64,000 bases of DNA, taken from Nitzschia sp. DOCU1. Its lineage: Eukaryota > Bacillariophyta > Bacillariophyceae > Bacillariales > Bacillariaceae. Numbering within the stretch: position 1 is the first letter of the stretch; the number at the start of each line of letters is the position of its first letter. The DNA lies in the NCBI GenBank assembly GCA_951394045.1, contig OX595994.1, positions 2,232,001-2,296,000 on the forward strand, written 5' to 3'. The notes below the pieces were generated by a model that saw only the letters and a list, made by a program, of their open reading frames with translations, made no database searches and was not told the DNA's origin. Position numbers and translations under genes: made by a program. Positions 22,701 through 30,100 of this stretch are shown one piece after another.

Positions 22701-25700
22701 TAGATTTGACACTCTTTTGGATGACGGCATCTAAGATACTCTTCTTGGGAGTGACTGAATGGGGAGACGAAACAGCACGAACTGGCGGAGCCACTCGGGA
22801 AACATCGACACTCATGCCCAAAGCCGCAGCAAGACTTCCTGGTTGAGGCTGAGAAACGACCGATTGGTTCGATGGTCGGACTACCTCAACACTTTTTGTG
22901 AGCACGGCGTCGAATAGATTCTTCTTCGCGGTGCTAGTCGGTGGGGTTGCAACAGTGCGCACGGGAGGGGCCACTCGAGACACATCAACGCTCATGCCCA
23001 ACGCCGCAGCGAGACTTCCTGGTTGGGGCTCGGAAACGAACGAGCGGCTCGATGATGGTTGAGTAGATTTGACACTCTTTTGGATGACGGCATCTAAGAT
23101 ACTCTTCTTGGGAGTGACTGAATGGGGAGACGAAACAGCACGAACTGGCGGAGCCACTCGGGAAACATCGACACTCATGCCCAAAGCCGCAGCGAGACTT
23201 CCTGGCTGTGGCTTAGTACGGACCGTTCTGTTCGATGGTTCGGGTGTCGTAGGATCATGGTGATGCTGCTTTGGTGGTATGTGGCTGTGTTGGGCAAGCA
23301 GCTGACGAACTGGTGGTGCCTGGGACGACGGGTCGATGCCCATCCCCAGCGCGTCAGCCAGACTTCCCATTTGAGGCATGAACTGTGCAATTTCGTGCAA
23401 ATCGCTGTCATCGTCACTGAATTCCGATGGCTCCATCTCTCGGGTGGACGTTGCTTGCTTCACAGGTGGAGCTTGAGAAGAATGATTCCTTTCAATGCTG
23501 CCAGATTGGGAGTTGTCACGGCTTGACTCGTCTGAAAGCCTTGCATTAGATTCCCAGGTGGATGGGCCCATTCCGATGGCATCGTCCAATGTACCAGCTT
23601 GAGGCAATAGTGGAATATTCTTTGAGATTCCGATAAAGGTACCTGAGTAATCGGAATAGGAGGACTCGGAACTATCCCCCAAGTCCTGTGAAGCCACCGT
23701 CCCCGACGACAACTTTGAAAGTGACGGCGGTTTTTGTGAGGAAAAACCAAGAGCTTCATCAAGACTGCCAGCATGGCGAAGCGCCTTCTTTTCTTTCTCG
23801 AACACTGGTTGTTGCCTACGATCAACCTGTGGTTGAGGTTGGAAGGAAGACACAACGTGCCCGATGATGGGAGCGCGCGAACCCAAATGAACCACCAGAC
23901 CCATAGCCGAAGACAGCATCCCTGGTTGTGCTACTTCTTCTCTCGTTGGACCCTTCGATGACTCGGACGAGTGGGGAACTTCCATGCGAGGTGCTTCATT
24001 GCCCTCCTGTCGGATGGGAGGGGCAAGCGACGACGGGTCGACCACAATGCCCAGGGCATCGGCCAGACTCCCTTGCTGTGGTCGAAAGCAAGGTGCTTTA
24101 TTGGAAACCTCACTGCTAGTGCAGCTGCCATCGTCCGATTCAGAGTCAGATATTCTCGCAATTGCAGGAGCTTCGCCACCGCTCTGTCGGATAGGTGGGG
24201 CTCGAGATGATGGATCAAGAACCATACCAAGAGCGTCCGCAAGGCTGCCAGGTTGTGGCCGAAAGTGGGGTTCCTCGCTACTTTCATCACTGGATTCTGA
24301 TTCTGAGTCCGACAGGCTCGTACTCGGAAGGAATTTTGGAGCATCAACGCCTGCTTGTCGGATGGGCGGGGCAAGAGATGATGGATCAAGAACTATGCCC
24401 AAGGCTTCAGCAAGGCTCCCTGGCTGTGGCTTGAAATGTGGGCCGTCCCATGATCCACGCGCAGTAGCAGTCTCTGAATTCGAAGATTCTTCAGTATCTT
24501 GTGCCGCGCGACCCGCTTGACGGACCGATGGAGCGCGTGATGATGGGTCAATCGACATTCCGAGCGCTGCGGCGAGGCTTCCAGGCTGCGGCTGAAAACA
24601 CTGTATATCATTCCGGTCTCTGCTTGTGTAGAGATTTGTTTCCTTTGTTTCCTTGTCGTAGCCTTCCTTCGACTTATTACTACTCATAGAACCGATTTGT
24701 CGAACGGGTGGCGCGCGTGACGACGGATCGATAACAATGCCCAATGCTTCAGCAAGACTGCCAGGTTGTGGACTGATGCGACAGGAGTCCATTTTGCCCG
24801 TTTTCGACCCGTTGGAAGTTCGGAACCCGGTCGTCGTAGTTACAAGAGCATCCCCCATTTGGCGGATTGGCGGTGCACGGGACGATTGGTCGACAACCAT
24901 ACCAAGGGCCTCGGCCAAACTGCCCGGCTGAGGCCGAAAGCGTGGGGTATCCTTTGAGACGTACGGCTCTTCAACCGAGCTTTCATCCGAATCTGACTCC
25001 GAACCCTCATCCGATTCCATTGACTGCCTTATAGGTGGGGCATTCGACGATGGATCGATTGTCATTCCAAGTGCCGCCGCCAAGCTCCCAGGCCGCGCGA
25101 GAATTTTCGGCCCCGTGCTCGCAGTCTTGAGATCGCGCATCGGATTGCCTCCGACCTGCCTCTGCACGCCCTCTTGTCGAATTGGTGGCGCATACGGCGA
25201 TCGATCAACCGCCGTGTCCAGAGCATCTACCAGGCTTCTTCGCTGCGGAGGGATATCTGTTGCCCCACGGGGGATAACTGCCGTCCCGTTACCTTCTCCC
25301 TTTTTCTCTCGGGACATCGGCTGCTGCGTATATGTATGATTTGGCATTGCCGGGGAAGTGGTCGAAGATTGAATAGCCATGCCAGGAATCGGAGTCAAAT
25401 GCCGGGATTGGGGAAAATTCGAGGGGTTTCCGTCTTCATTGTCGCGCTGGGCGTCGTCCTGGCTGTCCGATTCGGAACCATCGTCTTCCACCTGGACTTT
25501 AGAAATGGCTTCATGAAAAAGGGTCCTTGATCTTCCCGAACCTTGAGATCCAAAGCTTGGTCGTTTCTGGTGGGGTGGCCGGTCTGCCGCGTTTGGCGTT
25601 GTTTGCTGCTGGATACCGAAGAATGAAAGTGGGAGCCCGAGTGAATCTGCAAGATATTTCATCTGTTCAGCTTCGTCGATTGTGGGTGGCGATTGAGGGA

Positions 25701-26616
25701 GCTTCTTGGCGATCTTTTGCGATCCATCAGACTTGACGGGGGTCGTCACTCCCATCAATTTTGCAAGGTTGGACTCATCAACACCAAGTTCCTTATTGGC
25801 AGATTTGATCGCTTTGGCCTTTATCCTTTCAAGGCGGGTCATCGCCTTTTGCTTGTCGGCTCTCTTTTCCTCCCTTGTCATCGGTTGCGGCTTGAATGTG
25901 CGTTCTTGAGCGGCAGCGACCACGGGAGAGGTGCTCGAGCTTGGCTGGGTAGCAAGAGCCGTCTGAACCTCCGGCTTGTCAATAATTGCTTTCGACACCG
26001 ATGACCCTGGATTGTCACTGCTTGAATTCGTCTTGGAGCTCATAGACGCCCTCCTACCATGTTTCTTCTTGCCAGTCGCCCCATCGCCCGTAGCACTTGA
26101 CGCGGAAGATCGACGGCTTGCCTTGGATGCCTGCGACTGAGGCGCTCCCTGTTTTCCAGTAAAGAACGAAGCAGGAAGACCAAGTGATTCTGCTAGATGT
26201 TGAATATCATCGTTCTGCCCCGCGTACAGAGCACCAGTATCGGCAGACTTGCTTCGGCCAATCTTACGCTTCCTCTCCTTTGACTGCGATTGCATCGCTC
26301 TGGCCTTGATTGCCTCCATCTGCGAGAGGGCCACTTCCTTGCCTCGCTCGAGAGACTTCTTATCCTTTCGCCTTGAATCGTCTTTTGGCAGCTCATAGGT
26401 GTAATAGCGCACATCGCCCATGTGGGAAGGTCCAGCCCCGCCAACATCGTTATCGGAATTCGAGCGAGAATCGGATGTCAGCTCGGCAGTTGTTGGAGTA
26501 TCATGAAGCAACTCGACACCCTTCGTCCTACCGGTAGTTGACCTCCCTTGGGCAGGCCCCCCGCTACCCTTGACATGCCTGATATCTTGCTCGGACCGAC
26601 CCTGCTGGGAGTACAT
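16747..26616 (-). CDS. Giant SLAAALGM-repeat protein B
   Basis: An uninterrupted frame gives 3289 residues from the first in-frame ATG at 26616; the frame is open farther upstream but only from a GTG. The N-terminal third is Lys/Ser-rich. It contains two short motifs of the type LAESLGLPASFF and a domain with FKPQPMTREEKRADKQKAM and RLERIKAKA (about residues 240-345) that is plainly homologous to one near residue 3050 of giant protein A. About ten diverged repeats with acidic Ser spacers follow (about 500-1130). Then come seventeen nearly identical 121-residue units (about 1136-3190), each carrying two PGSLAAALGMSVDVSRVAPPVR cores and two short motifs, SILDAVIQKSV and NLFDAVLTKSV. No membrane helix is evident. 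I recognise no family or function. It is convergent with its paralog and divergent from the gene at 27146. Confidence 0.88.
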   Translation of the reverse strand: MYSQQGRSEQDIRHVKGSGGPAQGRSTTGRTKGVELLHDTPTTAELTSDSRSNSDNDVGGAGPSHMGDVRYYTYELPKDDSRRKDKKSLERGKEVALSQMEAIKARAMQSQSKERKRKIGRSKSADTGALYAGQNDDIQHLAESLGLPASFFTGKQGAPQSQASKASRRSSASSATGDGATGKKKHGRRASMSSKTNSSSDNPGSSVSKAIIDKPEVQTALATQPSSSTSPVVAAAQERTFKPQPMTREEKRADKQKAMTRLERIKAKAIKSANKELGVDESNLAKLMGVTTPVKSDGSQKIAKKLPQSPPTIDEAEQMKYLADSLGLPLSFFGIQQQTTPNAADRPPHQKRPSFGSQGSGRSRTLFHEAISKVQVEDDGSESDSQDDAQRDNEDGNPSNFPQSRHLTPIPGMAIQSSTTSPAMPNHTYTQQPMSREKKGEGNGTAVIPRGATDIPPQRRSLVDALDTAVDRSPYAPPIRQEGVQRQVGGNPMRDLKTASTGPKILARPGSLAAALGMTIDPSSNAPPIRQSMESDEGSESDSDESSVEEPYVSKDTPRFRPQPGSLAEALGMVVDQSSRAPPIRQMGDALVTTTTGFRTSNGSKTGKMDSCRISPQPGSLAEALGIVIDPSSRAPPVRQIGSMSSNKSKEGYDKETKETNLYTSRDRNDIQCFQPQPGSLAAALGMSIDPSSRAPSVRQAGRAAQDTEESSNSETATARGSWDGPHFKPQPGSLAEALGIVLDPSSLAPPIRQAGVDAPKFLPSTSLSDSESESSDESSEEPHFRPQPGSLADALGMVLDPSSRAPPIRQSGGEAPAIARISDSESDDGSCTSSEVSNKAPCFRPQQGSLADALGIVVDPSSLAPPIRQEGNEAPRMEVPHSSESSKGPTREEVAQPGMLSSAMGLVVHLGSRAPIIGHVVSSFQPQPQVDRRQQPVFEKEKKALRHAGSLDEALGFSSQKPPSLSKLSSGTVASQDLGDSSESSYSDYSGTFIGISKNIPLLPQAGTLDDAIGMGPSTWESNARLSDESSRDNSQSGSIERNHSSQAPPVKQATSTREMEPSEFSDDDSDLHEIAQFMPQMGSLADALGMGIDPSSQAPPVRQLLAQHSHIPPKQHHHDPTTPEPSNRTVRTKPQPGSLAAALGMSVDVSRVAPPVRAVSSPHSVTPKKSILDAVIQKSVKSTQPSSSRSFVSEPQPGSLAAALGMSVDVSRVAPPVRTVATPPTSTAKKNLFDAVLTKSVEVVRPSNQSVVSQPQPGSLAAALGMSVDVSRVAPPVRAVSSPHSVTPKKSILDAVIQKSVKSTQPSSSRSFVSEPQPGSLAAALGMSVDVSRVAPPVRTVATPPTSTAKKNLFDAVLTESVEVVRPSNQSVVSQPQPGSLAAALGMSVDVSRVAPPVRAVSSPHSVTPKKSILDAVIQKSVKSTQPSSSRSFVSEPQPGSLAAALGMSVDVSRVAPPVRTVATPPTSTAKKNLFDAVLTKSVEVVRPSNQSVVSQPQPGSLAAALGMSVDVSRVAPPVRAVSSPHSVTPKKSILDAVIQKSVKSTQPSSSRSFVSEPQPGSLAAALGMSVDVSRVAPPVRTVATPPTSTAKKNLFDAVLTKSVEVVRPSNQSVVSQPQPGSLAAALGMSVDVSRVAPPVRAVSSPHSVTPKKSILDAVIQKSVKSTQPSSSRSFVSEPQPGSLAAALGMSVDVSRVAPPVRTVATPPTSTAKKNLFDAVLTESVEVVRPSNQSVVSQPQPGSLAAALGMSVDVSRVAPPVRAVSSPHSVTPKKSILDAVIQKSVKSTQPSSSRSFVSEPQPGSLAAALGMSVDVSRVAPPVRTVATPPTSTAKKNLFDAVLTKSVEVVRPSNQSVVSQPQPGSLAAALGMSVDVSRVAPPVRAVSSPHSVTPKKSILDAVIQKSVKSTQPSSSRSFVSEPQPGSLAAALGMSVDVSRVAPPVRTVATPPTSTAKKNLFDAVLTESVEVVRPSNQSVVSQPQPGSLAAALGMSVDVSRVAPPVRAVSSPHSVTPKKSILDAVIQKSVKSTQPSSSRSFVSEPQPGSLAAALGMSVDVSRVAPPVRTVATPPTSTAKKNLFDAVLTKSVEVVRPSNQSVVSQPQPGSLAAALGMSVDVSRVAPPVRAVSSPHSVTPKKSILDAVIQKSVKSTQPSSSRSFVSEPQPGSLAAALGMSVDVSRVAPPVRTVATPPTSTAKKNLFDAVLTKSVEVVRPSNQSVVSQPQPGSLAAALGMSVDVSRVAPPVRAVSSPHSVTPKKSILDAVIQKSVKSTQPSSSRSFVSEPQPGSLAAALGMSVDVSRVAPPVRTVATPPTSTAKKNLFDAVLTKSVEVVRPSNQSVVSQPQPGSLAAALGMSVDVSRVAPPVRAVSSPHSVTPKKSILDAVIQKSVKSTQPSSSRSFVSEPQPGSLAAALGMSVDVSRVAPPVRTVATPPTSTAKKNLFDAVLTKSVEVVRPSNQSVVSQPQPGSLAAALGMSVDVSRVAPPVRAVSSPHSVTPKKSILDAVIQKSVKSTQPSSSRSFVSEPQPGSLAAALGMSVDVSRVAPPVRTVATPPTSTAKKNLFDAVLTKSVEVVRPSNQSVVSQPQPGSLAAALGMSVDVSRVAPPVRAVSSPHSVTPKKSILDAVIQKSVKSTQPSSSRSFVSEPQPGSLAAALGMSVDVSRVAPPVRTVATPPTSTAKKNLFDAVLTKSVEVVRPSNQSVVSQPQPGSLAAALGMSVDVSRVAPPVRAVSSPHSVTPKKSILDAVIQKSVKSTQPSSSRSFVSEPQPGSLAAALGMSVDVSRVAPPVRTVATPPTSTAKKNLFDAVLTKSVEVVRPSNQSVVSQPQPGSLAAALGMSVDVSRVAPPVRAVSSPHSVTPKKSILDAVIQKSVKSTQPSSSRSFVSEPQPGSLAAALGMSVDVSRVAPPVRTVATPPTSTAKKNLFDAVLTKSVEVVRPSNQSVVSQPQPGSLAAALGMSVDVSRVAPPVRAVSSPHSVTPKKSILDAVIQKSVKSTQPSSSRSFVSEPQPGSLAAALGMSVDVSRVAPPVRTVATPPTSTAKKNLFDAVLTKSVEVVRPSNQSVVSQPQPGSLAAALGMSVDVSRVAPPVRAVSSPHSVTPKKSILDAVIQKSVKSTQPSSSRSFVSEPQPGSLAAALGMSVDVSRVAPPVRTVATPPTSTAKKNLFDAVLTKSVEVVRPSNQSRSSLASRPANLLSRSTPHPGSLADALGMIVDNSPRAPPVRPAPAGRLSVISRDMLPLDRSTSYLDEHSELPKKSLLVDAVLQKSASKSPPARPAHQQVWFY
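17044..23210 (-). repeat. 363-bp coding tandem repeat, seventeen near-identical copies
   Basis: The same landmark (the GATGGTCGG site) lies at 17063 and 22871, exactly 16 x 363 bp apart, giving seventeen copies. Within the array the copies look almost identical at nucleotide level. One visible polymorphism is TTTTTGTGAG versus TTTCTGTGAG (Lys versus Glu in the protein), with the C form near 20716, 21441 and 22530. Only the terminal copies diverge. The uniformity implies very recent amplification or gene conversion, or an assembly effect. Confidence 0.95.
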
Positions 26617-27145
26617 GGTCGTGATGATAACGCTTGAAGTGATGCAAGTGAAGTTGGAAATTGTGGCTGACACAAAATGACCCTCGGGGTCTCACCGTGA
26701 TAACAGAGAATATTCCAATTTCTCGCAGTTGGCGATGCGATGCAATATAGCGCGAGAAACAACGACGGAGAGGATCTTTCGGCAGAAAGCGAGAACCGCC
26801 AATGGATCGGATGGAGGGCTCTTGTTTGGATCCGGGTGGAAGAAGCTGATGCCAATGGGGCAATATCTTATTTTCTCTCGCTAGACATACGTCATCACTG
26901 ATTCACAGGTATCTAAAAACTCAAGGAACAAATTCCTTCACTTGGAGCTATTTGATTGGTAAAATCAGTCATCAGAAGAAAATGGCCTTACTCGTATGGT
27001 GTCAGACATTTTTTATTATTTAACATTCACAAACGCTTTGGTCCAAGTGCCTTCCCACAAGTTTCTTCATTGTGCCTGGTACGTGGGGTAAGTAGGTGCT
27101 ACAGTACATTGCGCACGACCATGGAATAACGTCAGCCGCGAAAAA
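26617..27145. promoter_or_regulatory. Shared upstream region of divergent genes
   Basis: About 530 bp separates the ATG of giant gene B (- strand) from the ATG of the NTPase gene (+ strand), so it must carry both promoters. No TATA box, initiator or other defined site is assigned. The stretch around 26930-27030 is AT-rich. Confidence 0.45.
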
Positions 27146-30100
27146 ATGACCATGGCGAAGCAGCCGATCTCGCATCAACATTCAATTCACGCCATTACAT
27201 TCGCAGGAGACATGAACACGTCCATGGAAGTGGATACAGCCGATACGAGCGGCAAGGGCAGCCGCTCCGCTGATGCCATGGATGAGAGTTTCCACGACGC
27301 CCTGGTGGAAGACGACGACAGCGATGCGCCGGAGCTGGACTGCTACCCCTATACGTTCACTCCGCTCCTCCTGTTTGCCCAGTCCGACTACTTCGACAAG
27401 GGGTATTCAAACTACAACAGCGTCGCTCAGTTCTTTGATCACATCACAACGCCGCTGGGAATCAACATGCTCGAAAATGTGCTGTTTGATCGGAAGAACA
27501 TGCTTTACGAGGATTTGATCAACTACGTCATTCAAAATGAGATGCTGGTAGTCTGCTGCATCGATGCTCACTTTACGGCGCTCCAGGTCATGAACGTGGG
27601 GAGCAAGCCGAGCGGGGTCTACTATGATCCACTCAGGTCGGGCCTCAGTCGATTCAACGGCGAGTCCTTTCGCACGTTGTTGGCGTATCTGCTCTTGAAA
27701 TGCCACTACGGGGACAGCGCCCACATTCAGGAAAACTCGGATCACTACACTAATGTCACTGCCAATCAGACGAGAAGATTGATATACAGGCTGTGGAAAA
27801 AGATTAACTTAGTACCCAACGCAGGACACCTAGTGGGGATGCAGGAACAAAAGGCCCACGTCAACCTCTCCAAGTATTTGCTGGTCAATGACAGCCGCCA
27901 GCCGAAAGCCATGTCCGTACAACTCACAGGCAATACTTGCTACTTTCAATCTTATCTGTAAGTCTCAGGGTGGATCATTCGAAGCCGTTCAGGTGGCAAA
28001 CAACAAATCCTCACCCCATCCTCTCAGTTTCGCCGTTTTGACAAAGGTCGGTGGCGCCGTCACTTCCAGAGATGGGAAATCCATCGACGTTCCCTACGCC
28101 GACAAACTGGAGCACGTTACTTTACAGATGGCACGTCATCTACTAGAGTTTTTTTGCGAAATGGATACGACTGGGCAAACCATCCTTCGCCCACTCACAA
28201 ATTCAAGCGTCATTCTAGATTTTATGCGCTTCAAAAGCTCGCCATACCATACCGTCATGACCAGCTATCTTCAGCAAGCAGGTTCACGAGTTCCGGACTA
28301 TGAAAGACAGTACCACGAGCTCAAGAGATACTTTTGGAGTACAAAACTATTGCACAAGTATGGGAAGTTTACGCAGAGTGGCGCCACGAATTCAACTCCC
28401 AACACGAAAAGCTTGCAGTTTGTCACGGGAACAGAGGGAGCAATCCACAAGCTGGCACGCGCGGACTATTACAAGTTCCGTGCAGCAAATTACATGTTCG
28501 GATGGAACAGTACCATCATGTACTCGTTGGAGAGCTTTTGCGAATTCAATTCTCTCCGAAAGAATCAGCTTTTGCATTTTTACAAGGAGATCAAGCCTCA
28601 TCTGAAGGGGATTGTCGAATCTTTTCCGCTTTCCAAAAAGGGGACCAAGTATCGTGAGTACTACTTCATGCCACAGTACGAAGTTGGACAGCAAGAACTT
28701 GTTGACTTGCATCACTACACATTTTTGATCGATTTTTGTGCTCTCTCGGGTCAGGTATCCGACTGGACGAAGCGAGTGCATGCTATCAATGACTTTCTGG
28801 CCGACCATATATTTTACTCGACACAAAAGCGCCACAACTACGAAAAGTTTCTGACTACAGATGAATTTCGGAAAACCAAAAAGGCCTACCGTTTTTTCCT
28901 GGAGACTTTCATGAGCACTCAATTCCTAAGTGAATACGTCGGTTTGGGCTTCCCGGACATCAACCCGAAGGAGAAGGAGATCAACTCCTTGACACAAACT
29001 GTGTTCTACACGACAGAGCTCATGCGCCAACAAGCACATCGGCAAGAATTCGAGTTCGAGAAGGAATGTCTCAATCAGCTGAGCCGCAGTTCTATCAGGA
29101 GGTACTTAACGAGATTTAATGACCGGGTGGATCTCAGCCAAAGGACGAGAGTCAACATAAAATTGGGTCTCGGGTACACATATTCGAAATACAACACGTT
29201 GATGCACTTTTTGAATGTGGCCGAGTGTTACTGGCGGAACCCGGACCTCAGCAATATACAAGTATTCGGGAAGGATATCCGTACCTTGCTAGTTGTTTCG
29301 TGCCAGAAAATTTTCTTCCACAAGGGTCATTCAGGTTTTTACCACTACGGGCCCTTGGAGGAAACAGTTTCAACCTATCAATCGAATCTTGACTTGGCCG
29401 TGGCGTCTTCTGTGGGTACGGCAGTCCCAACGGTCAGTCGGAGCTCGCGGAATGGGCATAATGAAATGGTCATTACAGATCGTGTCTATGAGTACAACTA
29501 TCTCAAGAACATTCTGGAAGGAGTCTTCCAACGTGCCGGTGGAGATCGTTTCAAGTCGGACAATGAAGTATTGAACCTCTGCCTCATGTCGCTCATGCTT
29601 GATTTCGGGCTTTATGAACGCTACGTTGGATTGCTTAACCTTCCATTTCTTAATGACCTCAGCCACAATGGAAACACTCACGAGCTACAAGTAGAGATTG
29701 CCAACCAAATATACGACTTTGACCGAAATAATACGTCGGATGCCATTACAAGGAGTCGTGTCCAAGATCTATTATTCGAGGTCTCTAACAAGTTCCTTGT
29801 CAACAAGGATTTCCCTGTTTCGTCACGGCAGTTCAAGCTCATTCGCGAACTAAACGCCGATCCCGACTATCAAAGCTACGTCCTCTTGGTGAAGTGCTAC
29901 CTTTCGCTCTGTCAGCTCAACCGCTCAACCGAGGTTGATTACTACAAGGTCCGATGCGACGAGGAATTTCGAATCATTATTCCAAACAATTTCAGCAAGC
30001 TCACCAACGGCTACCTCGAGGATGTTACACGGCGGTATACTTTTTCGGAACGAGACGGGATCATGTTGTATGATGATTTACCTGTATTCGACCTGCGGCC

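Noticed and set aside
17044..23210. Regular direct repeats considered as CRISPR or satellite
   Set aside because: There are no unique spacers; the entire 363-bp unit repeats and is an in-frame coding sequence within a eukaryotic gene.
23122..24520. + strand open frames opposite giant gene B
   Set aside because: They are antisense shadows of Ser/Pro-rich repeats and carry no domain or conserved start.
26617..26673. Start of giant gene B at 26673
   Set aside because: That codon is GTG on the - strand. The first in-frame ATG is at 26616.
27958..27992. Short introns ending at the AGs at 27968 or 27992 in the NTPase gene
   Set aside because: Lengths of 11 and 35 nt give the wrong frame and hit stops; the AG at 28027 (70 nt, pyrimidine-rich) restores the frame.
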